A DNA stretch of 64,000 nt, taken from Ahaetulla prasina (lineage: Eukaryota > Chordata > Lepidosauria > Squamata > Colubridae). Under the pieces are notes generated by a model. That model was given only the letters and a program-made list of their open reading frames with translations, searched no databases and was not told the origin of the DNA. A program made the position numbers and the translations under genes. The DNA is taken from positions 154,139,920 to 154,203,919 of the forward strand of contig NC_080540.1 of the NCBI RefSeq assembly GCF_028640845.1, given 5' to 3'. Shown here piece after piece: positions 1-11,312 of this stretch; the stretch's first letter is position 1, and the number at the start of each line of letters is the position of its first letter.

Positions 1-1716
1 TGGTCTCTGTGAAACCACATGAAGCCTTAGTTTTGAATCTCCAAAAAATGTACATCATTTCTTTAAAATTCATAAGTTCTCTTCCCCGTGAATGTGAAGG
101 AGGTGAGATATGGAAGAAAGCCTGAAGTTTACTGGTATTTCTTGATTGGGGAATCAAAGTTTTTGTTATATGTGAATTGACCTACAGTCAATTATTGTGG
201 TTACTCCTGGTACAGGCTACAATACATTTTTTCACTCCACTAGTACAAGATATGAAATCCCGAATCCACTGCTAAATACCAGTCTGGCTTATGGAAATAT
301 CTAACGTTCTATTTATTTAGTACATATACAGCATTCTACTTTAATATAAAGCACAATGCAAGATGGGCTGGATGGATAGATACATGGGAGGGAGAGAATG
401 AAATGTACTTTGACCTTGAATCTTTGTTATATATATAGTTGTTTGTTCATGTGTTCCTTGACATGTCTTAGTAATATGTAAGGCACACAATGGACTCCTA
501 CAAATGGAGAGGATGAAGTAATATAACCTCATGACATTAGGGAATGAATTCAAACTTACAAAGAGAAATAAGAAAGCTGTAATTCAAGCCTTCTGAAATA
601 ATCTGAATATTTGTACAATTAGATCACACATGAATAATTTGGGAACCTCAAAACTGATCTACATGCTGCAAATCTGCCCGCCCCCCCTGCCCCCCACATA
701 CAACAAATGCAATAGTCTACACTTGAGCCAAACAAGAGAAATTGTTAAGATTGGTTATGGTTTCAGGGTGACTTGTACATAATAAAAAATACATACAGGT
801 TTATATATCAGAAAAATTACTAAGGTGTTTAATGAAGAAGATTATTTCTTCAAAATCATACAAGAAAATTGACACAATCTGCATTCATAAGGAAGAGAAG
901 CATAACAACCTAATTAAAAAATAATAATAATGGCATACAAAAATCGGAAATATGTATCATTTCCAATCTGAAACACTTGTATTAAGTTCAAAGTACTGTG
1001 CTTTCGAAATGAGAGGCAGCCTCCATCAAATGCAAACAGTTCCTTTGCTTTGAAACAGGGCATCTTGAATTTGTATACCCTTGGTCAAAATCAAGAGTAG
1101 TGAGGAGCAATAAACAAAGCAAGTCTGTATACAGCTAGGGCAGTTCTCAAATGCATCTGCATTGCTATAAGAACACTGTAAAACAGGGTTTCAAACTTTT
1201 ATTTATTTTGAGCATCATGGCATATAAACAAACAAACAAACAAACAAATTCACTGCGAAACAGAGCTTATGTTTCACTCTGGCCACTAAACTGGAAGATT
1301 TTGTTTTTCTATTAACATGACACCAATATTTGGTTTTATATCCTGAAATGAAGCCAGCCTGACTATTTCTTATACATATTTGTTAGTTAGTCTTCATTTC
1401 AATATAGATTTGTTGACTTTCATAGATGAGAAAAACTGTTCACATAAGCATGTACATCTAAACGTTGCTAGTATGCTTGTGGAAGCAATATTTTGAGAAA
1501 TCATTTTTGGGAAGAAAAAAAAAGAAGACAACTAAAATTCCAACGTTATTATACTTCTGCTTTAAAATCTGAATGAAGCTCCTCTGTAACAGTCACTTCA
1601 CAGTAAATAGTGATAGTATTACATTTGAATTAAAAAGGAAACTACATAGTCAATGACACTTATTTGCAGTTTGATGTAGATACCAGCATTGCCTTTGAGT
1701 GTGTCAATATTATTTA

Positions 1717-2249
1717 CCATATTTTTGGAGTATAAGACGCACCTTAGTTTTTGGGGAGGAAGATAAGAAAAAAGCTGATTAGCAGGTGGATCGGCCTCCC
1801 AGAATACCCCCAATCAGCTGTTCCCACAGATGAATTTTAGCAACAGGTTCCTTGGTTGTGAGCTCTTTGTGCCTTGCTTTTTTTTGGCTTTTTTTTTCTG
1901 TCTCTGAAACTCTTGTTTCAGAAAAAACTTTTTTCTGCCTCTGAAAGCCTCTGAAACAGAGCTTTAGAAAAAAAGCCTCTGAAGCTTTCTTTGGGAACTT
2001 CTTTTCTGAAGCTCTCTTTGGGGCTTTTTTTCTAAGCTCTGTGAAGCTCTGTTTGGGGCTTTTTTCCTAAATTCCGTGACGGTCCGTTTGGGGCTTTTTT
2101 TCTAAAGCTCCGTTTCTGATGCTTTTTTCAGCCTCTGAAACCTCCATTTGAGAAGCTGGGCGGGGCTACATTCGGAGTATAAGATGCACCCAGATTTTCA
2201 CTCTCTTTTTTGGCGGAGAAAGGTGCGTCTTATACCCCGAAAAATATGG
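1717..2249. mobile_element. Non-autonomous TA-flanked DNA element (mariner-type MITE)
   Basis: The ends are inverted repeats of the GGTGCGTCTTATACCCCGAA type, with a copy at each end pointing inward. TA lies directly outside both ends (1715..1716 and 2250..2251), as expected for a Tc1/mariner target duplication. There is no coding capacity. The interior at about 2021..2115 repeats a 35-bp unit (GGGGCTTTTTTTCTAA followed by a CTCTG/CCGTTT run) three times. Confidence 0.8.
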
Positions 2250-2804
2250 TAATCCCAAAACAGACAACTATGGCTAATTCCTTGGGAGCAAACACTATTG
2301 AGCTTAATGGGTTTCCTTCTAAGTCAACATTCATAGGATGACAGTTTGTCTTTGACACCCCCTAATCCTATTCTCCCACTAAATGGACTATAAACCAAAA
2401 TTTCATCTTGAATTATTTCCCTCAATTTCCTGTCTTTCGGATGCTTCAGCTTATAAAATTCTTAACTCCAAAAATAATGCTAGCTAGGAAGCCTGGAAAC
2501 TGAAGTCTAAAGCATCTGGAGAATATGACTTAAGTAAAGCGTCTTTAAGCCTGTATGAGGTACTTCGGCTTTTCCTGTGTTGAGCTACAACACCTGTTAA
2601 GTCTCCATGGAGTAGGAAACCAAACCAACTTTGGAAAGGACTTTGAATTCCTCCCTATTTCTATAACCTGAGGTTTGTCAGGCCTCTCCTTTCCTGGCCT
2701 TTTGAAAAGCAATGAAGACCTGGCTTTTCCTCCCCAAGTGCTGGGATAGGATAAGGTGACTTCATGACGGAAGCTTGTCATGGCAATCAGGTTTTTGTTT
2801 TTAG

Positions 2805-3052
2805 AACCGAGGTGGTGCAGTGGTTAGAGTGCAGTACTGCAGGCTACTTCTGCTGACTGCTGGCTGACTGTAATTTGGCAGTTCAAATCTCACCGGCTCA
2901 AGGTTGACTCAGCCTTCCATCCTTCCGAGGTGAGTTAAATGAGGACCCAGATTGTTGGGGGCAATAGGCTGACTCTGTAAACCGCTTAGAGAGGGCTGTA
3001 AAAGCACTATGAAGCGGTATATAAGTCTAAGTGCTATTGCTATTCCTATTTT
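2805..3052 (+). mobile_element. tRNA-derived squamate SINE
   Basis: The left end has a degenerate Pol III promoter: GGTGGTGCAGTGGTTAGAG resembles box A and GGCAGTTCAAATCTCACC resembles box B. It is followed by the family body (GTTGACTCAGCCTTCCATCC, ATGAGGACCCAGATTGTTGG) and ends in a GCTATTGC-rich tail. Diverged relatives lie at 9001, 27465 and 52838. Bases 3055..3190 look like the 3' end of an L2-type LINE (GGTGGCTATATAAATG, then AAATAAG repeats). Confidence 0.8.
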
Positions 3053-4171
3053 AACATCTATGGTTCTAATAGTTTTGGTACTGTTTTTATGCTGTTTTAT
3101 TGTTGCTATCGTTTTAATTCTTGATTGGAAGCCCCCCAAAGTTTGAAATAGATTGGGTGGCTATATAAATGTTTTAAATAAGTAAATAAGAAGTAATGAA
3201 TTCAGCTTTTGCTTTTAAACGTGGTTCTGTTTGAACTGTGCACTAAGCACCCTTGCACACTCAGATGGATACACCCAAGATAATCCATGGAAACTCCCCT
3301 AGCAAGACTTAGTCCCCAAATACATTTATAAAGTGTCTTTTCGAACATGAATCACTGTTCAGTGATTTTTACAATCAGCTGTGACTGAGAAACATGCTTT
3401 CTAAGAAGCCAAGAATCATGAGTTCTGGTAGTAAGTAGGCCATTGAGCTAGGGAGTATTACAGTGCCTACTCTGCAAGTCCTAGCTTGCAACAGATCTGC
3501 ACTTTCCAAATAGAAAAAGTCCTGGGTTTGTTTGTTTTTTGTTTTTTTTTGACAATGTTCAAATACAGTTGTCAGAGCGGTTACGGTAATAAGAAAACCA
3601 GAAATTCCACAGATGATACACCACTCCTTTGTCTCTTCAGAGGTTTTGCATTTTAAAATATATTCAGTTTTGATAACCATATAACTTGCCTGCCTACCAT
3701 CTCTATTGTAGCATATTTCCTTGTGACCAGAAGTAAACTGATAGGCCCCAGTCTGGAGATATAATGGTACTCCAAAGCAGGGCTAGAAATACAGTCAATT
3801 CCCACCCTGGTCTGAAGCTATACTTTCTTCTCAACCTAAGGGAACTCTCATAATGCTGCAGTCTTGCTTTGTACATGACCTCTTTTCTCTTCTATTGTCC
3901 TTATCTGTCGCCAAAACCTGCAGAAAAGACCTGATTCACATTTCGGTTCTCAACGCAAGGCCACTAACACCTCTGGAGAATACCTGCAGCATTGCAGTTT
4001 GTTGACCATCCATCTTCTGCAGGAAAATCAACACCATTTTTCAACCTCAGTGTATATGTATCTAAAAACGTAATAGGTCTTTCAGGCCAAAGTAATAGAG
4101 GCAAGAGTTCTTATGAGATCTCCCTCCTCACTGACACTAACTGGAACTGGCCTCAGAGGAAGAAAAAGAAC

Positions 4172-4531
4172 CAGTGGTGAAATGATACCAGTTTGCACCG
4201 GTTCGGACGAACCAGTAGTGATAAAAACTACTGGTTTTTATTGGGCAAACTGGTAGAAAAAAAAAGCTACCAGTTCCTCTGAACCGGTATTTCTTACAAT
4301 CAGCTATGCTGCACGATTTAAAAGCAGGAAATCCTGCTTTCTAGTGAATCTAAATCACTCAGCACAGCTGTCCCCCCCCCCCCCGTTGTTCTACTTACCT
4401 TCCCAAGCTTCCTTTTTCTGTGCAAAGCATGCATTTGGTGCATACTGCGCATGCGCATGCAGCATGTTTGGCGTGCACTGCACATGTGCAGTCAGCGAAC
4501 CGGTGGCAAACCGGTTCAGATTTCACCACTG
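4172..4531. mobile_element. hAT MITE, CAGTGGTG family, subgroup with poly-C core
   Basis: Its ends are CAGTGGTGAAAT and ATTTCACCACTG. Outside both ends is the same 8-mer AAAAGAAC (4164..4171 and 4532..4539), the expected hAT target duplication. The interior carries repeated ACCGGTTC/GAACCGGT motifs and a 14-C run near 4371..4384. No transposase reading frame is present. Confidence 0.92.
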
Positions 4532-4559
4532 AAAAGAACTACTGTAAAACAGTGACCCT

Positions 4560-4767
4560 GATCCTAACCCCAGAGCCGGTCCAAAAAGATATCATGGTTT
4601 ATGGTATCTAAAGCAACAGAGAAATCCAGGGTGGATGTATCATCTCCATCCTGACCTCTCCAAAGGTGATCAATGAGTGCAACCAATGTCCTAACAATAA
4701 TACAGTTCAGCCCGAACCCAACCTGAAAAAGTCCATCTAAACACCACCCTTTCTACAGCCTTCCTTG
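4560..4767 (-). pseudogene. L2-type LINE reverse transcriptase fragment
   Basis: On the minus strand a broken frame reads RTLVALIDHLWRGQDGDD, then LDFSVALDTINHDIFLDRLW. This matches the segment of L2/CR1-group reverse transcriptase around the first catalytic Asp. It is cut on the left near the hAT MITE and on the right by the solo LTR, and is too decayed to be active. Confidence 0.65.
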
Positions 4768-4842
4768 AAAAGTGTTGTGTCTTGTCCGCTCTCACCGCAG
4801 CCGGGGTCTGCTTATCTGCTCCCGAATACGGAGGAATGTATG

Positions 4843-4990
4843 CCTCCCGGCCCCAGTTCTGGCTCCATGCCCAGACAAGCTGCAGAGGAGGGGGCACCTC
4901 CCGGTCCCAGCCCTGGCTCCATGCCCAAGCAGGCTGCAGAGGAGGGAGCATCCCCCGGCCCCAGCCCTGGCTCCATGCCCAGGCAAACGG
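4843..4990 (+). repeat. 54-bp coding-length tandem repeat (about 2.7 units)
   Basis: GGCTCCATGCCC recurs at 4861, 4915 and 4969, exactly 54 bp apart. The unit translates as an 18-residue Pro/Gly/Ser repeat ending AAEEGA on the plus strand. Three frames on each strand stay open across it, a consequence of the GC-rich multiple-of-three unit. Confidence 0.85.
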
Positions 4991-5164
4991 AGCAGCTAGA
5001 CCCCTCCCCCTCCTCCACAGCATGTGAGCCTGAGGAAAGTTTACTTCCAACAACAGCTGATTGGAGTGACCCTCGCATCAGAAGATTGGATAGGCGGAGG
5101 CAACAGAAGGAAGGGAGGGGCAGGCCTTAATGAGTGCTGAGTCATGGAGCCACACCCCATGGCC

Positions 5165-5172
5165 TATATAAA
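5165..5172 (+). promoter_or_regulatory. TATA box of the solo LTR
   Basis: TATATAAA lies in a GGCC-flanked context about 175 bp upstream of the LTR 3' end. It is the likely core promoter of the LTR; activity is unknown. Confidence 0.5.
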
Positions 5173-6519
5173 GGATCTGCTTTCTGGCAGTCTCTGAGTC
5201 AGGCAAAGTCGAACTTATCTTGCTGAAGTCACTTACTGGTCTCCTGCCTGCTCTGAGGACTTTGCTAGGACTTTGGGCAGAGCTGCAGAGGCAAGCCTGA
5301 TTCGGATTTCCCTGACCCGGCCGTCAGCGGAGGAGTGGGACACGATAAAAAGAGTGAAGGGGAATGCTAATTGCGACTACAAAAAAATCTCGGTTAATGG
5401 TGCAGTTGATATGTTCTCAAATATACCAACAGTAATCTATAGTGATTTCCACTGGGGGAAAAAAAAGGCATACACATAGGATAATGGCATGCTAAAAGGT
5501 GATTAACCTAACTGAAAACTTGTTTAGGGACTAGTATTTGGAAAATAGTAAGTAATGATGGTCTCACCCCCAAAGGAAGAAGATAGTATGGTAGTATTCC
5601 TCCCATCCTTCTAAAGACTGGTAATAGACATGATGGGGGGTGGGGCAGATGTGAAGGGGACAAGGCCCCTTTCCAATCCATTGCCATTTGAGAAAGCAGA
5701 TACTTTTATCCTGCCTAACTGTATGGTAAACTAAAAAGACAGGACATTTTCTCCCTGTATGTTATTTATTCATTAAATTTCTACAGCACTCTCCGGTAAT
5801 ATGAGAAATCAATTTGATATGGAAATCAAGCCCACTTGGCCTTTGCTTTTATTTGAATGAGAAAAAACACAAAGTAGAAACACATTTAACACAGTTCCTC
5901 TCTTCATTCATGTGTCCAACTGACAAGAGGAAGGTGCTGGCAGTCCTACAGCAACGGGATTTGAAGCTATTTCATTGGCTGTGTTGATTGGAAATCTCGA
6001 CAAATAGGGAATGCCACATTCTCTATGAACAATAATTTCCCTTCATCTATTTCACATATCAACCACTCAATCACTAGCAACGACTGTTTTAAAAAAGATA
6101 GTATCAGGTATATTATCTGGAGAGGTGTATATGGAATCTCAATTCTGCAACACAGAATCCCTTCACATTAATGAAATCTATTCTGATGAGAGTAACAGTA
6201 GATACATCTTCCGTGCACATTGTTGGGAACATTCTGAATCAATAAAATAAACGACAAATATACATTCCATTTCACTTGAGAGACTTGTTAAAGCAAACGA
6301 AGTATATCTGGGGAGACAACAATCTTCAAAAAGTGAAAAATATTTTAAAAGCAAAAAATAAGTTTGGAGTTCATAAAGTTTCCTTTAAAGGGAAAGAAGG
6401 TACATATTTCATATGTAAAAAAAATATTTTTCTAAATATGACTCATTCATCAAACAAAAAGTCAGTACAAATTCAAGTTCTCAGAAAGGAAATCAATTGG
6501 TTCCCAGTTGATTTCTAAC

Positions 6520-6645
6520 CTGGAGGCGTGCAGGCATCAGCTGGAGACTGTACAAACGTAGAGCGCCTTTTTGTGGGCATAGGCAGGGCCATCTTCTGTT
6601 CCTTATGTTTTGCCAATGCAGCTTGCACTGCCTCTGTATGGATGT
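6520..6645 (-). CDS. DIP2B: DIP2B coding exon (probably exon 4): HTEAVQAALAKHK segment
   Basis: This 126-bp exon lies between a minus-strand acceptor with a polypyrimidine tract ending TTTTTCAG and the donor GTTAGA. It completes Asp with the upstream exon and then reads IHTEAVQAALAKHKEQKMAL followed by PMPTKRRSTFVQSPADACTPP, with one trailing base (phase 1 to 1). The HTEAVQAALAK block is near-invariant in DIP2 proteins. The HKEQKMALPMPTKRRSTFVQSPADACTPP version matches DIP2B as I know it; DIP2C has HKERKMAVPMPSKRRS and DIP2A has YKERKMPMPSKRRS. Conservation is nearly complete here, in contrast with the preceding linker exon. The next exon (DTSSASEDEG in mammals) is not found between here and base 1. 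Confidence 0.96.
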
Positions 6646-7979
6646 CTGAAAAATAGAAGCAAATCCGTAAGAAAATAAGAAGAACATTGCATGGTAAGAG
6701 CAGAGCCTTTAATCATACGTCTAAAACAGAAGTATCCTTTTATAGCCGTTTAGCAAACTGATCATGAAGCCATATAGCAAGGTTAATCGTATAATTGCTA
6801 ACAACAGAAGCTGAACCAAGTTGTATCATTTAATTTTTTTAGGCACAGCCTACACAAATTGACATAGTGTCTCTGAAAGCTTCGCTGATTTCACAGAATG
6901 TGAACTTCTGCTGATCAATGGGATAGAATATTTTAAAACAAGAAACATTTATACTTGCATGCTTTTCTGAAGAAAATTTCATATGACTAAAATGAATTAT
7001 TAAACATATTTAATGGGTAAGATTGTGGTTACAGAAAGAGTACAGAGATTTTTTTCCTCTTTAGAAAGAGCTATTTCTACAGCTCTTATGTCTCTAACAA
7101 ACTGATCCAGAGAATTGGAAATCTTTTTGAATAACACAGGCTGATACTATGCTGGTTCAGTGGTGAATATAATTTCCTTTCTCATTCTTGAAGCAGGAAT
7201 TTCTGATGTGGTATATTGTATGTAAATTAAAGCTAAACATACACGATCTGATTTCTAATTCCATTTCACACAAATTTGACATATTCTCCACTAATGTTCA
7301 TATTTAGAAGATTTCCATTTTACAAAAGGAATCATACTGAGATGTTTGAATTTGCAGAAAGGCAAATGTCTAGATACGCAAAACATCAATAGAAGCTGAA
7401 AACACAATAGTTGAAGAATACATGAATGTTAATAGCCCTTCACATCTCTTAAAGTTAGATAAAGTACAGCTTTTTAGTTGGATAAATCTACAACTATTTT
7501 AACACAACTGACTGCCTGGTTTCAAAGGGCTAGTACAGTTTTTAAATTCAACGGTAATCTGTTGAACAATATGGTCCAGAAGAACGACTTCATCAAGATG
7601 ACAGGGACCAAGGTCATAAAGTCTGCAGGAGGTTATGCAAAAATAACAGAGTTCATGCTGAATATGCCATTTACACAATATGACTCATTTGGACAAGCAC
7701 AATAACACAGAGCTAAGATGAAACGAACACAACATGATTCATTCATTCATTCTGGAGCACAATAAGAAGGAACATATGGACGCAAAAGTTCACCTTATCC
7801 AGATGGATTAAAAAAAAAATACTTGTGCGTTCAAGGTCTGAATACATTTATAGCTAAAAGTGACTTTTCATATAATTCATATCAACTGGCAACTGTGAAA
7901 CAGTTTCAAATTCATAGCTACAGATAAACATTTCAGTAATAGATTGGCTATTGGAATAGATTATGCGAAGCACCTAAAG

Positions 7980-8492
7980 CAGCAGTTCTCAACCTGTGGG
8001 TCGCGACCCCATTAGGGGTCGAATGACGATTTACCAGGGGTCGCCTAAGACCATCGGAAATATGGGAGGTATACTTGCGAGTCGAAGAATCGCACTCCAA
8101 TGGTTGACTCCACAAGCCAGCTGCAGGCTCTTCAAATCGCTAGCCGAATTCAGCTTCAGGCATGATGAATTAAAAAAGAGAGAAATCTTTGCTCTGATGT
8201 CTCCCTCTGAAGCCAGCTGCAATCACTCCCAATCGCTAGCCTAATCTGGCTTCAGGTGCCATAAACTTAATAGGGGAGGAGTCTCCGCTTTAATGCCTCC
8301 ATCCTCAAGGCAATCGCAAGCAGTTCAGATCGCTAGCCAATACGGCTTCAGGAGCAATAAATTCAAAAAAACAGTTTGCCGCTTTTTCCCCCCTTCTGCA
8401 GCTGCTGAAGTGCACTGAGATCAGTTGGGGTCGCCACATCATGGGGAATTGTATTAAAGGGGTCTCAGCACTATAAAGGTTGAGAACCACTG
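7980..8492. mobile_element. hAT MITE with CAGYRGTTCTCAACCT ends
   Basis: The left end is CAGCAGTTCTCAACCTG and the right end is the inverse of CAGTGGTTCTCAACCTT. The flanking 8-mer ACCTAAAG is exact on both sides (7972..7979 and 8493..8500). Inside, a motif ATCGCTAGCC...GGCTTCAGG recurs three times at roughly 95-bp spacing (near 8137, 8233 and 8325), so the interior grew by tandem duplication. It is non-coding. Confidence 0.92.
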
Positions 8493-9000
8493 ACCTAAAG
8501 TAAGAATATCATTTGTAAAGTAAGACCTTTGATAATAATTATAGATTACTTATATGTCAATAACGCTAAGAAATTCCCTCAATTTTAGGAAATTTCAGGT
8601 CCTAAACATAGACAGAACTTATTTGAATCTACTATGGCAAAATCTGGATATTGCTCAACAATATCAAACATTTTGTATTCTGCTGAAATACTTAGATTGG
8701 CCTGAATTTAAACATTTGGTTTTCAACTGTTTTGTATAAGAACTACTCTTATTGAATGTGCCACATACAGATTCCCAATCTGGAAATCGTATATCTGCAG
8801 CAAGAACAGAACATAGATGTCTGTGGAGATTCTCAATGATCCAGGTCATGGTTGTTTCAAAAGTGATTTTCCAAAAGGAAAAAAAAACACCTTTGGGACA
8901 GAGCTGATGCAGAAAATACTGAGGTTCTTCTGCACTGACTATCAGTGTAAAAGCACTGCAGACTATGAATAGTTTTTTAAAATATAAGTGAGCACCATCT

Positions 9001-9235
9001 TAGCAATAGCAATAACGCTTAGGCTTATATATTGCCCCATATTGCTTTAGACTAGAGTACTCTCTGGGCAGTTTACAATGAAGAAGCAATATTTGCATAT
9101 TGACCCCAACAATTAGTTCCTTTTACCGACCTCAGAAGGATGGAAGGCTAAGTCAACCTTGAGCTGTTCAGAATCAAACTCCTGGCAGCGAGCAGTGAGT
9201 TAGCCTGCAATACTGCCACCAGCCCTCCATCTTGC
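9001..9235 (-). mobile_element. Old tRNA-derived squamate SINE, diverged
   Basis: The minus strand shows the same body as the copy at 2805: the complement of GAAGGATGGAAGGCTAAGTC and the GCTATTGCTA tail are present. The tRNA head near 9225 is degraded. No clear target duplication. Confidence 0.65.
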
Positions 9236-10154
9236 AGAAAATAGGTCTCTTTTTGAGACTCCTTCAATTCTTACCAAAGTTCAAATATAGGTAAAGCAAG
9301 AAGCTAATTTCAAGAAGATCAGAACTCCTCAGTAACATGTAACGACTACAAAAACTCAGGATAGAAGGAAACTGTTTCTTTTATTCATGTATTTTCTTCA
9401 AAATAAGTCTGTGGACATGAAGGGGGAGGAGAGATCTCCTCCCATGTCAAGATGCAAGTTCTGTCTGTACAAAGCAAACCTTTCCACAGCAGGTAGCTGT
9501 ACTCCAATTCCCTTACTACTTCACAGCAGCTGGAAACAGTATATGGAAGATGTCAGCGTCACACTCTTACGTGAGAATCTTATGTAATCTCCAAACATAA
9601 TATTCATAGCCAGTGAAAAGAAATGTCTCAACAGTGTGAGCTGAATTCCACCGTGCTAATTCTTCTCATGTGAAGTGGACGTTAATCTTTACTGTGAGAA
9701 GCCAAATGCTTGCTTGCTAGCTAACTAACTACTGTGAAAAGAGGATATTTACCTTGTGTAATCAGAATATGGTCTCTTGTTCAAATGAAACAAAGGTAGA
9801 TATATAAAAACATAATTAAAAAAGCAAAGGTGACCTTGGAGAAACTGTTAAAAAATGAAAACATGCTTTAAGCCCAGGAAACAGAGAAAGTGTTAGAAAT
9901 AAACGGAGATTACTTTCACCCTAATTAATTGGGGTATAAGCAGGAGAGGGGAAAACTCAGGCTTTCAATATTTTGTAACCATAGTCTACATCATAATTTG
10001 CCAACATCTAATGATCCCAGCTGGCCTTTTCTTTTTTCCCCCCTCCTGTAGCACCCTCAGCATGTCATAACTAATTTTTCTGTTTATTATTTAGTCAAAG
10101 CTACGAAGGTTCATTTGGTTCAAAATTCATCAGGTGATTTTGCAGCTTCCTTAC

Positions 10155-10283
10155 CAGACCGGTAGCGTTCGTCTCTGGCTCCCCCAGAGCGTCCTCGGTG
10201 ATATTTAGATGAAGATGGTGCAGGAACCGCAGATGGAGTTGGTGTCTGATTGCGGGCTTCTTTTTGTAAACCTGTTTCAATCC
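10155..10283 (-). CDS. DIP2B: DIP2B coding exon (probably exon 3): variable Ser/Pro/Arg linker
   Basis: This 129-bp exon is flanked on the minus strand by acceptor TTCCCACAG and donor GTAAGG. It opens with 2 bases that complete the Gly codon begun in the upstream exon, then carries 42 codons and one trailing base. The peptide contains QKEARNQTPTPSA, then SSSKYHR, then RSGGARDERYRS. The ending RDERYRS is shared by the DIP2 family, while QKE-RNQTP-PSA fits DIP2B and not DIP2A or DIP2C as I know them. The segment is low-complexity, basic and Ser/Pro-rich, so it is probably a disordered linker. It lies 32.4 kb downstream of the previous exon and 3.5 kb upstream of the next. Its symmetric phase means skipping it would keep the frame. 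Confidence 0.95.
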
Positions 10284-10491
10284 CTGTGGGAATATTTAAA
10301 AATAAAACCATTTTGACTGAGGCAGACATATTTGGGACATTATTAATAAACTTTACTGGTTTCACTCTGTAACTGTTTGGAGTCTTATTAAACTTAAAAA
10401 TTGATATATACCAATGTATGACATTCTTTTATTGAAATAGTTAAGGTCTCTGAAACAATGCTTTGAGAGATCTCCCTTTGAGTGTATATAT

Positions 10492-10853
10492 CAGGGGTGT
10501 CAAACTCAAGGCCCGGGGGCCGGATTCGGCCAGCAGGGTGATTAGATCTGGCCTGTGGGGCTGCCCTGGAAACAGCAAAACAACAACCCTCGATGCCTCT
10601 GCCAGAGAAAATGGAGCTCGGGAGGGCCTCTCAAGCTCTGTTTTTGCTGGCAGAGGGTTGAAGGAGGCCATCACAGGCAAAAACTGGAGCCCGGGAGCCT
10701 GTTTTTGCTGGCAGAGCACTCGGGCCACCACAGGCGCCCCCGACACGAGTGACATTGAGCTGGCCATGGCCACCCTGGCTACACCCACCCTGGCCCCCGA
10801 GGTCAAACACAACCCTGATGTGGCCCTCAATGAAATCGAGTTTGACACCCCCG
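10492..10853. mobile_element. hAT MITE with CAGGGGTGTCAAACTC ends
   Basis: It starts CAGGGGTGTCAAACTC and ends GAGTTTGACACCCCCG, with the exact 8-bp duplication GTATATAT at 10484..10491 and 10854..10861. Open frames across it on both strands (up to 138 codons) are by-products of its GC-rich interior, not genes. It sits about 200 bp upstream of the DIP2B exon at 10283 in the transcribed direction. Confidence 0.92.
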
Positions 10854-11031
10854 GTATATATAACCACAGTTCTCAGTAGACAGAAAGTAAATACTCAGTA
10901 AAGAAATTTGAAAAGGTGATTAAGACAAGACACTTCAAAAAACTTCATGAGGCAGCAGTCTGAGAATATTTTCACAATACTGATGGTTCTATGTATAATC
11001 ACAGATATATATTCCACGTATGGATATATAT

Positions 11032-11312
11032 CAGTGATGGCTAACCTTTTCTGGACTGAGTACCCAAAGCACGTGTGCGCCTTAACCCCCACAATGCAAT
11101 GCGCTTGCGGCCCCCGCGCATGTGCCCCACCCCCCCACGCATACACCCTTGCATGCACCCTACATATGCGCGGCAGAGACCCAACAACCAGCTGGCCGGA
11201 GGAAGGCACGCATGCAGGCGCGGCGGAGCTGAACTGGAGTGATGGCTTGCATGCCCACAGAGAGGGTGCTGCATGCCACCTGTGGCACATGTGCCATAGG
11301 TTCGCCATCATG
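11032..11312. mobile_element. hAT MITE with CAGTGATGGCTAACCT ends
   Basis: The left end is CAGTGATGGCTAACCTTTTC and the right end is its imperfect inverse (ATAGGTTCGCCATCATG). The flanks share GATATATA (11023..11030 and 11313..11320), with one extra T on the left, so the duplication is slightly disturbed. The interior is rich in alternating CGCATG dinucleotides. Long open frames across it are incidental. Confidence 0.78.

Larger units (their letters stand above)
4773..5347 (+). mobile_element. Putative solo LTR with an 18-codon minisatellite in U3
   Basis: The segment starts TGTTGTGTC and ends GACACGATA, imperfect inverted ends (7 of 9). It is flanked by the same 5-mer AAAAG (4768..4772 and 5348..5352). 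A TATATAAA box at 5165..5172 gives the plus orientation. The U3 part contains a 54-bp tandem repeat whose plus-strand frame is open (4765..5130) and encodes PPGPSPGSMPRQAAEEGA units. No internal retroelement sequence flanks it, so it looks like a solo LTR inserted into the L2 remnant. The 3' terminus does not end in the usual CA, so the boundary is inferred from the duplication. Confidence 0.65.
1..6519 (-). other. DIP2B: DIP2B intron, 3' part outside the window
   Basis: The GT donor is at the right edge, immediately after the exon at 6520. No acceptor or next exon was recognised down to base 1. Contents by position: TA-flanked MITE 1717..2249, SINE 2805..3052, hAT MITE 4172..4531, L2 remnant 4560..4767, solo LTR 4773..5347. 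Bases 1..1714, 2252..2804, 3190..4163 and 5353..6519 hold AT-rich unique sequence in which I see only a short (AAAC)n at 1226..1248. Confidence 0.85.
6646..10154 (-). other. DIP2B: DIP2B intron of 3.5 kb
   Basis: This intron is bounded by the GTAAGG donor at 10154 and the TTTTTCAG acceptor at 6646. It contains one hAT MITE (7980..8492), a fragment of the palindromic repeat family near 8824..8900, and an old SINE at 9001..9235. I recognise nothing in 6646..7971, 8501..8820 or 9240..10154 beyond ordinary AT-rich intron. Confidence 0.88.

Noticed and set aside
2021..2115. Regular 35-bp repeats considered as a CRISPR-like array
   Set aside because: The units are adjacent, diverged and lie inside a TA-flanked MITE. 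There are no spacers, and the DNA is vertebrate.
10463..10879. 138-codon open frame (and others on both strands)
   Set aside because: It coincides with a hAT MITE delimited by exact 8-bp duplications. The frame crosses both ends of the element and matches no protein.
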